DNA of 64,000 nucleotides from assembly GCA_037974965.1 (NCBI GenBank), contig JBBPFI010000008.1, forward strand, positions 1,240,001 through 1,304,000, in the 5' to 3' direction. The notes beneath the pieces were generated by a model. The model was given only the letters and a program-made list of their open reading frames with translations. It ran no database searches and had not been told where the DNA came from. The stretch's first letter is position 1; each line of letters opens with the position of its first letter. A program made the position numbers and the translations under genes. Positions 1 to 10,400 of the stretch are shown in pieces. The stretch is from Dacryopinax spathularia (Eukaryota; Basidiomycota; Dacrymycetes; Dacrymycetales; Dacrymycetaceae).

Positions 1-1047
1 TCATAGGTAGGAAGGGGGGGTCCTGAAGGATATGGCAAAGAGTGTCGGAAGGGCGGTACCTGAGGGGGTCCGCGGTGACAATGTCGGGAGTTGTGTTTTC
101 GGGCAAACCGACCATTGCGACGGCTGGTATCGCGGCGGACTCCCCACTATCGGAGCCCCACGACAAGCAGAGACTAAGTGCCTTGCAGAAAACGATGTCG
201 TGATGATCTGTGCCGCAAGTTGACGGAGCCTTGGGCCCAATGGTTTGGTCGTACCCTTGAACGATAGGTTGGACGATGCTCAACAATGCTGCGAGCCTAT
301 CTGTGGGCCAGCCAGGGCAGTCAGTTTGCAGGCTGCCATGTAGTGAAGACATTATCTCGAGGAGGGTGCTGAAGGGGGAGAATGAAGCGAGTGAAGGGGC
401 GCAGTGGCGGAAGATAGCTTTTTGTAGTTGAATACAGGCGGGCGGTTCCTGAGTCACAGTGACAAAGGCGAGAAGCGCGTACTCGCATATGACGGATAAC
501 TTCTGGTCTTCTTGCACAGCCTTGCATTGTGGTTCTTCGATAGTGCGGGTGTGGCAAGGAGAAGGGGCTGAGATTCCGGCAACTAGAATGACAATGGGGA
601 TCACCGGCAACAATAATGACAATGGAGATCAATTATATTGAGGGCACGTGGTGCAGCTTCCTTGAGTGGAAGGAAATAGATTCAGCATCCGTTGTAGAGA
701 AGACGAGAAATGGTTAAAATAGAAGGATGGGTGCAGCACCCTAGTTGCACAGGGTCCTCGCAAGGCGGAATCCCTGGTCAACAACCAGGTTTTCTCGGAC
801 GGTCCAAAATTGCATCCGGATCGGCACAAGCGCCGGATTATCTTTCGGTTGGGTACACTTAGTCATCGATTATGACTATTCCGTGTCCGAGTCATCCGCG
901 GACACGGAGTGCCCGTGCTTCGGTGCTTCGATTAGGGTTCGTTATGCCAGCTACAATATTAACCGTGCGTTATGCCTTGCACGATGAGTTGCGACCCGTT
1001 TCCCCTCTTTCTCCTACCACCATTCGACTTCGAGTACGTTATACGTG
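1..1047. other. No clear gene; possible fragment at left edge
   Basis: I see no gene I can name here. One minus-strand reading frame over roughly 1-350 stays open with protein-like composition and could be the end of a gene whose rest lies outside the window or has decayed. A 10-bp perfect stem with a 9-nt loop sits at 880-908 (tccgtgtccg / cggacacgga). Two GTCAT/GACT-type half sites near 860-895 lie upstream of the gene that starts at 1048. Confidence 0.3.
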
Positions 1048-1969
1048 ATGGACGCTGCCGCCGCCGGTGATATCGACGACAAGGCGACGATGCCCTGGCT
1101 CTATTGCAAGTGTGGGGTCTGTTGCGCTCTCCACGTTAGCGAGGCTCCCGGCAGCGAGGGGAACCTTTTCTATAGTAAGTACGACCTCACTATATGCGCA
1201 TATATGCTGACGTTTCGTTGTCAGAATGTCCCAAAGTGAGGTTTGACACGAAGTGCGATGTGAACGGTGCGTTCTCGAGTTCGCCTCGACATGGTTATGC
1301 TGATTCGTTTTAGTGTGGGTCTCCGACGTCGCGGTGAAGTGCGACGTGCCGGTCGACGCGACTATTATTCCCCCTCGCAAGCCGGGGCATCGTCGTTTGC
1401 TCTCCGAGGGCGTGGAAATCGCGTCGGGCGACTTGTTGTGCCCGGCCGAGGAGAAGGTGTTGGCTTCGTTGCCCGGCAGTGTTCTCCGCCGCGATGTCGC
1501 GGCGGGCTTGAAGTGCACCGCTGGGGAAGCGGGTCTCGAAGCGGAGGTACGCGAGGAGAAAGCGTTGAAAACTGGCGGTGCGCACGGCCTATCCGAGAAG
1601 GTCGTGGCGGAGGGTGTGGATGAAGCGGATCGCGCGAGCGTGCGTTTTTTCTTTTGTGCTTCTTGTACCCAGTTGAACGTTGTCTAGAGCGTCTCCACGA
1701 CGTTTTCCGAGTTGTTCGAGGACGACAAGCTGCCTGTCTCGGAGGAGATGTTGGGCGCATTGAAAGGGTTGCCTAGCTTGTTCGACGGGTCGACGGACGA
1801 GATGCATGTCTCCTCCGATGTCGTTCGCTTGTGCCACGATTTGCCCGACGTTGTCGGTGAGCTCGTCAAGCGCGTTCAGAAGGCGGAGAAGAGGGTGAAG
1901 AAGCGGGACAAGGAGTTGCGCATGTATCGTGCTTTCGTGGAGCGTGTTGGGGGCGAGGAAGACGTGTGA
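1048..1969 (+). CDS. GRF-type zinc-finger coiled-coil protein, subtype A (copy 1)
   Basis: Four exons fit with matching phases: 1048-1174, 1225-1266, 1314-1639 and 1688-1969, giving 258 residues. Residues 16-45 carry PWLYCKCGVCC, then GNLFYS, and the 42-nt second exon adds KCPK and a further Cys. This C-x-C ... C ... C spacing with an N/G-x-x-F-Y-x-C core matches GRF zinc fingers, which in known proteins (NEIL3, APE2, TOP3A) bind single-stranded DNA. Exon 3 has a family-specific segment beginning VWVSDVA with a PPRKPGH motif. The last exon ends in a predicted coiled coil (ELVKRVQKAEKRVKKRDKEL). The start is the first ATG before the finger. It is followed by a subtype B copy on the same strand. 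The function is unknown; ssDNA or RNA binding is inference from the finger. Confidence 0.72.
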
Positions 1970-2240
1970 GTCAGTAATAATCAAGTGGTTCGTGTAGTGT
2001 TTCGTGTACGCTATTCATATCCGTAGTGCGCTTTGATACCGTTTGGGGTAATGCACTTGTGTCCTAGAAACTGTGTGATGGTGATGACGAGTCATCGAAT
2101 CAATGTGATCGGAAAGATAGGAGAAATCGTTCATCATTCAAGTCTTGAAGTTTCGAATCGGCGGCGTGTTCGTCTCCTTTTCCCGATGTGAAGTCATGGT
2201 GAGTCGTCGGTTCATTTACGGCTCATGTCCCCTATTCTGT

Positions 2241-2351
2241 GTGGTATAAATTACCGGGCTCTCTCAAGTACGTATCGAGATGTTTTCATCGCCGAATCGC
2301 CTCTCACCCCTCGCTCACACCTGGTATAAATCGCTTGCACTTTGCACCGTC
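2241..2351 (+). promoter_or_regulatory. Candidate promoter of GRF copy 2
   Basis: Two TATA-like elements, gtataaatt near 2243 and gtataaatc near 2324, lie 20-110 bp before the ATG at 2352. An acgagtcatcg site lies further upstream near 2087. Similar TATAAA-CG elements precede the minus-strand copies at 20553 and 22589. Confidence 0.35.
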
Positions 2352-3750
2352 ATGTCCGCTTACAGGCAGCCGTCTTTGCCGTGGCCGTATTGCTCGTGTG
2401 GGTTCCCCGCTGTCGAGCTGATGTCGAAGCGTAACTTGTCGGAGGGACAGATCTTCTTCAGTACGTTTTGTTTGATGCGAGCTGTATGCGTGTGTTGCTG
2501 ACGCAGCACATGCGTAGAATGTCCTCGGACTGGGCAACAATGCGGTCTATGGTGTATGCGTTCCGATTCGACAGACTGCGTTGGTGATACTATTGACTAT
2601 GCGTAGTGTGGTTGCACGCTTATTACAAAACGAACGGATACCCGTTGGACGGGCGGCCGATCCCACCGGGTGAGAAGGGACACCGTGCACACCTTTTCAA
2701 GGGGGTCGAGGTGGCCAGCGGTCCTGCGTTTGACGATGCGGTATACACAGTGCAGCGTTTCCTCCCTGACCAGTCTGTGTTCGAATTGATCGATCCGTCC
2801 AATCCTGCGCGAGGCGTGCGTGCCTTTCAAGGGGTGCCGGATCATCTCACTGGACGGTGAGTGCCCTGGTGACATGACCAGCCGGATCCGGTTGAGGTTT
2901 TTGTACAGTACCTCCGGTCGTTCATCGTCTAGTCAAGCTTCGTGCGCGTCTGGAAACGGAATCAACAAGAGCAAATGCGATGGATCGTCCTCAACCGAGG
3001 GCATACAGTGCGGTGTGAAGCGTGCTGCAGCATTGGAGGAAGACGACCGAAACGTACGGCCACGGGTGTCCAATGCCGACACCAAGGGAAAGGGCAAAGC
3101 GGTGCGTGCAGGTCTTGACCATTGCAAGTCGCGATGACTTACCCATTTGTTCCAAGGTTGTTGTAAAGCACGAACCGGTACGTGTTTGCTTGATAGGTTA
3201 GCTGTTGTTCACCCTTTCGTAGGAAGTGTGGGAGATAGAAGACAATGACGGAGCGTACGATGACCTATTTGCGGTGCGTAGTTGACGTTGTGGAAGTGGC
3301 TTATGTCTTATCGTCGTTCTGTCGCAACTGTTGGTATTGTAGGCTCTGTCTACGTCTCGTGCGGCTATGCCCTCGTCCAGTGTTGCCTCCGGGAGCGGTC
3401 GCAACGGTGCTGGTGGAAGTGCCACTTCCGTGCAGTCGCAGATGGGGATCGATGTGCCGCTGTCGTCTATGAGTGCTGCGGATGGTCGTGCAGTGGCGGC
3501 GCCGTATACCGACGCAGCTTCGCTAAGTGAGCGGTTGGCCACAGGTCGATACGTGGGGAGCACGTTGGGAACCGAGAGTACAACGGTGGATCCCGACTTT
3601 ATGAGAACGATCGGTTCGCTGCCTCAGTTGTTCGAGCGACTGCGCGTGGAGCGGGATGCGCTGTTGCGGCTTATCGAAGAAAAGGATCGTCTTATTCAGA
3701 CCTTGCAAGGCGAGGTGGATGCGTGGCATGCGAGATCGCGGGCTGATTAG
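2352..3750 (+). CDS. GRF-type zinc-finger coiled-coil protein, subtype B (copy 2)
   Basis: Exon 1 (2352-2460) encodes PWPYCSCGFPAVEL followed by LSEGQIFFS. A 42-nt mini-exon (2518-2559) adds KCPRTGQQCGLWC, which completes a good GRF finger. Exon 3 (2607-2856) has the subtype B core VWLHAYY, YPLDGRPIPPGEKGH and FELIDPSNPARGV. Several short exons probably follow: a basic, NLS-like KRAAALEEDDRNVRPRV segment, then VVVKHEPEVWEIEDNDGAYDD, whose VKHE fits a SUMO-acceptor consensus. The last exon holds Ser/Gly-rich sequence and a terminal coiled coil (LFERLRVERDALLRLIEEKD). Exons 1-3 are well supported; the middle exon borders are less certain. Function unknown; nucleic-acid binding is inferred from the finger. 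Confidence 0.68.
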
Positions 3751-3882
3751 CGTGGCCAACTGGAGCGACTGCGATACAGTGCGGAGCAGCTTACGGATGG
3801 ACTCGAGGCAGTACGATACCTTAGATTGCATTGCGACGTGTACTACGAGTAGAAGGAATGACACTTTTCCCGCTGCGAATGA

Positions 3883-4861
3883 TTACCAGTCGACTTCTAC
3901 ATTGTCCGCATACGGAGCGTCCGGGTCGGCTGGTTTGATGACGGTAACCGAGCGGAGTTGGAACATGGCGTGATAGTGACGCTCTTTGGTAGTTCCTTCC
4001 TCCGTGTCGAAGCGTTTGCGAAGACGAAGCTCTTCCACAACGAGGTCCCCTCGGTGGAGGTTGTTTGGATCGAGCGGTACCCTATTGCGTAGTCCATCTG
4101 TTGTGGTGTACACGGCGTTGAACTGCTTCGGCTTAGCCCACGTAAGTAGCGGTATTGGTTTTCCAACGAGAACGCCTACGGTAGGTTGTCGATCCGTCTC
4201 CGCCTTGTTTGCCTCGAACGGGATTTGTATACGTCCGGCGATGATGGTATTGTAGCTGTGTCGGGTAGAGTCTGGTCCATGCTAACGTAGTAAGTTGCCC
4301 GTTTGCGAGTCCTTCGGTGCAGGACTCACGCGTGGGCGGGAAACTGTACTGATTCAGAACCCGGGCCGCAGCCTCACTATCGCTCTCGGATATGGGCCGA
4401 ATGCTGATCCATACCCTAGGCAGCGGTTTTCCAGCGGAGTCGAATAGTGAGAGGGAACTGATGTAACCGCAGACGTAGATAGTCACGGCGAAGTTGCGTG
4501 AGTTGACGAGGAAGTTCGACATGTTGAAACCGGTTTGCTGCGTTCCGAATTGCAAGTCGTCCGGCACCTTTGTGATGTAGTACGAGCCTCTGTCTCGGTT
4601 TTGCTCGTTCCGCATTGTCTTGATACGCCTGGCAGCCATGCCGACCGTCAATAATACTGCATTGCGTTGAGTGACGAGTACATACGATTTCAACCCATCC
4701 TCGAAACCGAACAGGTCGAGGTCGTCATTATCTTCGTCGCTGCAGAACGTGAGGCAGATACGTATATGGCTAGGTTCACGCACAGATGTAGCTCTTCCTC
4801 GACGCTGTTGTCGTCTGCCGCCGCGGCCGCTTCGCTCGGTGGGGAAGACCTGAAGATGTCA
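3883..4861 (-). CDS. Unknown-family protein X1, left member of a head-to-head pair
   Basis: Minus-strand exons give an acidic start (ELHLDEDNDDLDLFGFEDG), then LKSYVLVTQRNAVLLTVGM, then a beta-rich block VTIYVCGYISSLSLFDSAGK followed by PRVWISIRPIS. A short intron of about 31 bp near 4256-4287 leads into YNTIIAGRIQIPFEANKAE, and the gene ends with LHRGDLVVEELRLRKRF and a stop at 3883. Each block has a counterpart in the plus-strand gene at 5311-6491, so the two are paralogues. The true start may lie further upstream: an ATG at 5185 (MSKLEFALTTAALK) is a candidate first exon. No known family was recognised. The G-D-h-V beta pattern might suggest an OB-like fold, but this is not shown. Confidence 0.55.
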
Positions 4862-5310
4862 TGTAGTTAGCGCCGCGATCGTATCAGTCTTTTGGCTCAC
4901 GGTATCGTTGCTGTCGGGCTATTGTCTTCTGCCTCGTGAAGGATGGGCCGCTCCTGCTGTTCGTTTCGTGCCCTTGGATGCAGTCAGTTCAAGCTGATGT
5001 GATCATGCGAGGGGGGCTACGTACGACTTCGTTGGTGACCAAGCTGCGGCTGGTGTGCTTCGCTTCCTCTGCTGTGGTGCCATGGGTGCAATATGGTACG
5101 TCGTACGGGCAGTCCTCATTCCGACCTTTTCCTCTATTCCGGTCTTTAAGGCTGCCGTCGTGAGGGCGAATTCGAGCTTACTCATGGCGGCGTAAGCGGC
5201 GCCCGAAGGTGTCGTTGTTGGGGTGGAGGCTCCACGCCGGACTTTGAATCGTTTGTGTCAAGTGACGGGTGGACCCGTTACATGTCGCACTGTATCGGAC
5301 CGGTTTGTCG

Positions 5311-6491
5311 ATGTTCGCGGAAAACTCCGAATCGGTTCCGTTTCGCCGCAGATCGTCCCCAGGAAACCTGTTATTAACGCGCCAAAACCGGTCTCGTTGT
5401 TTTCTAGACGACGCAACGCGCATGGCGATGTTCATACAAGGTGACGAGTTCAATACCGTCACGACTCGGTCGCTCACTGCTTCTAGCGCCTACTGGTGGG
5501 CTATTACGGGACACTTGGGGATTCCCTGAAGCTGTGTTGCTCAACGAGACAAGCGACCGCGTTCGATTGTTCCCTCCTGATTACGAAGGCGTTTGCGACA
5601 TGTTTGCACTTGTACCGAAACTGGGCTCGAGCGACTCAACCCACGACCGCGACGTGGTGTTGCGATCGGAGGGCAACGATGGCCAATGTGTGGCTACGCT
5701 TCGTCTGCACGGTTTCATTTCGAAATGCGCTCTCGGTGTGTTGGGGGATTGGGATGGGTACGTAACGTCCACCGGTGACGTTGTTTTGCAGCTGAGCTTG
5801 GTGCAGAACGTTAAGAGGTTGTGTGGCAGCGTCGAATACCGTCTTCTTGGAGCCCGGGAGCGGTGCATTTGCCGATCAGTGGCGAGCCACGTGGAAAGCC
5901 GTTAGGCACGTTCGCCGTCTCATATCTGCCGAGTCACATCTGGCGCCGCTCGATCGCACTCCCAATAGCGAGATGGATACCATCCGATGTTCTAAGCGGA
6001 TTTTCCAGAAGGTACGAATGTGACAATGAGGTGTTTCTCACTAATTGTTGTGCTTGTGTTGCCAGGCCGGAAGTTTGGCTCCGGTCAACGTTCGAAACGT
6101 CGATGATAGTGTCACTAGAACCAGCCTGAAACGCGTAGAGAATGTTTGGATGCGAGACGAGGAGGTACAGTTTTGCATTCGCCGGCCTTCGGGCAGTTTG
6201 GCTCGGTGCAATCCCGCCGTATTTTCTCAGGGTGATTTCGTGGACGTCGGGGTGACATTCGATGTGGTCCGTAGAACTGGCGGAGTGAACGTGTATGTGC
6301 GGCTCGAACACATATATCAGCTTGCCAGCATGGAGAATATCAAGTCGCCGGTGAGTCGATTTAGTCGTGCAGGGGGGGAGCGTTCATCGTTGTTTGTTAC
6401 GCAGAGCATCACATCGATACGTGGGGACGCCATCCAGCCTGCCACGGGACGAAGAGCGGCAGCGTCGCTAGCCCACGTCGAAGACGAGTAG
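5311..6491 (+). CDS. Unknown-family protein X2, right member of a head-to-head pair
   Basis: Five exons fit in phase: 5311-5440, 5487-5774, 5830-6011, 6066-6350 and 6405-6491, giving 323 residues. Blocks in order are LLLTRQNRSRCFLDDATRM, VATLRLHGFISKCALGVLGD, NTVFLEPGSGAFADQW and FSQGDFVDVGVTFDVV. They align one by one with LKSYVLVTQRN, VTIYVCGYISS, RVWISIRPIS and LHRGDLVVEELRLRKRF of the divergent gene on the minus strand. The start at MFAENSESVPF is the first sensible ATG, but an upstream exon is possible. Function unknown. Together with its partner it forms a diverged, head-to-head paralogue pair beside the Helitron; whether it belongs to that element is open. Confidence 0.6.
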
Positions 6492-6699
6492 GACCTGATC
6501 GTGTGCAGATCTGCGGTGTATCGCTGACGTGCGATAGCAGAGACGACGCCGAGTGAGTGGAGCCGGCCCGAAGTGTGCGACACAATTAATGGTTCCTTTC
6601 CGGGTTCAAATGTTCGTAGATGGGGTGTTGTCGTTATATACTTGTAGCGCGCGCTCCCTGTCTCGTTTCAGTGGACTTGCCCTCTATCTGACTCTCGAT

Positions 6700-7435
6700 A
6701 TGCTCAAAGTAAGATGCAGCGACGGTGTGTTGATCGAGGTAGCAGAAAGCTTTGCTTCTCTGAGCAGTGTTTTGCGCCACCTTCAGGAAGGTATCGTTAT
6801 GTTATCACTCGCTTGCAAAAGGGATCGAGTCGAAAAATGGTGCAGATGCGACCCCGACCAGCGATGCTATCGACCTTCCGTTCGTGCCCGGTGCACTCCT
6901 AAAAACAGTGGGCATGGTTCTTGTGCGTATCGTTGTGCTCACAATTCGTTTCCTTAGCTATGCTCGTGGAGCGACCGTCATGTCGCCGAGCGCTCCGCGC
7001 AGTCCGGGAACAACCTCCATGCCTGTCAAGTTGACCGGGGAGGCGATGCGTTACCGAGCTGGGAGCGCGACGTCTTGTTAGGGGCTAACACGTCCTTGTG
7101 GGTCTTCTTGCTGATGTTGCGATTGTCTCGTCAGGGAGTGATTCTGTTTCGCAGGGAAGACCTTATACGTGTATAACTTTCACGTCTCGCCGTTGCTGCC
7201 GCTGTTGAAGTCACTGACGATGCATGCAGATTGGAGACTTTCTCGATATACATTGCTTGAGGTGGGTTTCTCTAGCGAGACGATATGGTGTCGCTCAATC
7301 TTCTATAGGAACGCTTGTTTCCAGGTGGTCGTTAGCGAGATGGAGCAGATGGACCGTCAATCCCTCGCAACATATTTAGGTACGGTTATTCGCCATGGGT
7401 CGGTGACGAACGTGCGTACGTCTTGGCTTCGTTGA
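6700..7435 (+). CDS. Divergent Skp1-like (BTB/POZ) protein
   Basis: Exon 1 (6700-6790) starts MLKVRCSDGVLIEVAESFAS and continues LSSVLRHLQE. Exon 2 (6846-6922) reads TSDAIDLPFVPGALLKTVG. These match the start of Skp1 and Elongin C proteins, where an SDG turn, a V-x-x-x-x-A-x-x-S-x-x-L helix and an I-x-L-P-x-V strand occur in this order. The downstream part is less certain: exon 3 (from 6958) contains LPSWERDVL, which recalls the I-x-x-W-D-x-x-F-L step of Skp1. Exons ending at 7261 and 7435 encode LLPLLKSLTMHADW and VVVSEMEQMDRQSLATYLG. Exons 1 and 2 join in phase; the junction after exon 3 is unresolved. Known Skp1 proteins link F-box proteins to cullin ligases; here two F-box-like genes lie about 10 kb away. 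Confidence 0.5.
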
Positions 7436-10400
7436 CATATACTCATGGTACGGAAGGATCGGTTGACATTGCCGGAGACGTCGCAAGTCACAAACCAGGC
7501 GTGGGAGCCGTGTCTTCCTGATATCGATCGCGAGTCAGGGCGTGTAACGAGTCCAACCTCTGGAATTCGTCACGCATCGAGGAAGTGAGGCGCAGGGAGA
7601 ACTTCGTTGGTGGGAATGGGCGCAACACAACCAAGCCGTCGAGCGTTCGTACGCGGGACAGCATTACGTACAAGCTTTGGGAAGTGCGACAGCTCGCAAT
7701 GTCAACTATCGCTGTATCCAGAGAGCGCCCTTGGCTCTTATAGTCCGTGTAGGTGTAAGCAGGAAGCAGAGGTAACTGGGACCTTGTGATTGACGTACCT
7801 TGCCAACGAAAGTGCCGACTGACCGGTACGATTGGGACGACGTTGTCGGGTAGATTGGGATGCAAGCGGCCACAACCCTTCACGTGGACGAACACCACGA
7901 CTGCTCGACAGATCCCTTCTTCACTCTTTTCAACACGCGCCCCGCATACGACACCTTCCGCTCCGTTAACGATATGCTTCGCTATGGCCACATTTTCCGT
8001 GACCATCACTCTCATCCCGTGGAATAGAGGAATGCAACCCAACGAGTCGCCCGATGTTGTAGATGAGATGGACCATGCACCGAGACGGCGTTCCCCGTGT
8101 AATCTCTTGCGCTGCACACGGTCGACCGAGTATAGAAGATGTATATCTTGGCCCAGCGCAGCGGCGTGTTTTCTACTGAGGATGTCATTGAGCGAGTCGC
8201 GCAAGCTTTTTGTTGCAGTTATGATCGGGGCGTCTTGAAATCGTTCGAGTTCGCTGGGTCGCACCATGGCCAAAACATCGAGTTGTCTCGTTCTCAGAAC
8301 TTCAGCGTTGGTGCAACCATACGAGCTATACTGTTTACGGACGTCAGTTACCGCTTTACCAAGCCGAAGCCTCGCTAACAGGTCGGCCCACTGGCTATCC
8401 GCAGACTGTCGCATGTTCTTCGTAAGCAGCACCACGCTTCGAACTTGGCTCCACAGGAAAGCGCCATGCATCGCGTCTTGACCGTGAAGCGATTGCGTTA
8501 TGGATGGTACGGCCCTCTCCGCCAGGTTGCTGTCGAATAATGTCTGACCCTGCACTGGACGAAGTTGGCCAAAGTCGCCGAGGAAAATCACGTTCACACC
8601 GCCGAAGGGAAGCGACAAACCATCGTCTCCTTTCGCCAAGCTTAGTCTCCGAGATATGTCGCTCATGAATTTGGCTGATATCATTGAGACCTCGTCAATG
8701 ATCAGGTACCGCACGTCTCGCCAAAGTTGTTCAAGCGTTCCGAGGTTGATCTGCTTGGACGACTGTGGGAGGAGTGTTAGCGCGTGAATCGTGTATCCAC
8801 CAATGACGGTCGCGGCCGCTCCAGTCGGAGCCGAAATCCGAAGACACTCGGGCACACCGAGCATGTCGAATAAAAGCGTGATACCGCGGATGACATGACT
8901 TTTGCCCGTCCCGCCCATGCCTCCAACATACAACAGCAGTTGGTCGCTCTTCCCGTTCTGAATATGGCTCGCTACGGTATGGATCACCTGCGCTTGTTCT
9001 GCGTTGTTCGTCATTCCAAGGCGCTCCACGACTTCAGCGGCCGGTGTGTTTTCCGTCAGCGCGGCGCTTGCGATATGAAATGCGGATGAATCGCTGCGCA
9101 AGTCGTCTAGCCTTTGTACCTGTGTTACTGGCCTCACCAGGTCACGCGCAATCGGCACGGAACTGCTCGTTACCGACTCTCTTAGTGTTGGACGCCGGTC
9201 CTTGCGAAGTTCTGTCATGGTCTCCGTAAAGTCCCGCACAAGAACTCTATCTGTGGCCGTTGCGCTCCGTATGTCCATGGATGGTGCTGGCGATCCCGCT
9301 CCATCTAGCGAGGTGGTCTGGCTTTCTCCGTGATGTAGCAGATTCCTTACGTGAAGGGCAATCTCGTTATTCAAGCGTTTCATGCTCTCCTCCATCTCGC
9401 CGATCCGGTGCGACTCGCTGCGCTCTGGCTCGTCCATCTCCGTCTCGGGTACGCGCGGCTCACATTCATCATCGACATCTACTTCGGTGGTGTCAAGATC
9501 GTTATCTGTGTGAGCGGCACGTGTTCGGTCCCTTGCGTCTTTGCAGTCGCGTAATGTGCTGATATTTCTCATAGTGCGAAGCGTGCTTTCGGAGAAATCC
9601 ATCGCCGCGTACGCTTGTTCCCATGCCTCATGGTCTGCTTTCAAATCACTCACGACTCTCCACGGCTTGAAAACGATGAGCATCGCTCGACACCAGGCAC
9701 GAAACTCCGTGTCTTTTTGCGGCATCCTTCTTCCCAGTACGACAGGTATGGCTGCGAAGGTAGCGCTGTATGTAAGTCGGTGCGTCTCATGCTGAGGATG
9801 CTGTGGCAAAAACATTTCTTCCAGGTCATCTCCGTTGTCCTCTTCGTCATCCCGCTGCACGGCCGCACCTCCCTCCCGCTTTATTCTTTCCTTCTTTGCT
9901 CTCGCTACGAAGTCATACAAGTTCAATGATTCGAATTCAGGCTGTTGAGGTCTGCAGGTATAGTCTAGCAACTGGTTCGTAGCAGAACTATGCGAGCTGG
10001 ATACGTCTAGTACGAACTCAAGCGGTGTACCGCCGGTGTCGGCGGTTTCAAGTTCGCCTCGAAGAGCCCGGTTACGTCCACGGCGGTCCGCTTCGCTAAC
10101 AAGGTTCCAGAATTCCCCCGGCTCTATTCCGCGCATCGCAGCCATCTCGATATTCTTGGTATCCTCGGCGGACCAGTGTGCGAGGCGAGCGGATCGGAGG
10201 CGTGCGTTGCGACCTTCATCAGTATCGTCTTGTAATATGTATGTGACGACGGAGTCATCATCCGCATGCGTAGTCACGCTCATCGTTTGATAGGTATCCT
10301 CTGTCTCTGTAACGTCCTCGATCACTACGCCTGCACGGATAAGTTGTTGCCGGACTACGTCAGCGCATTCGGCATACTCGTACTCGGTTTCTCGCGGTAT

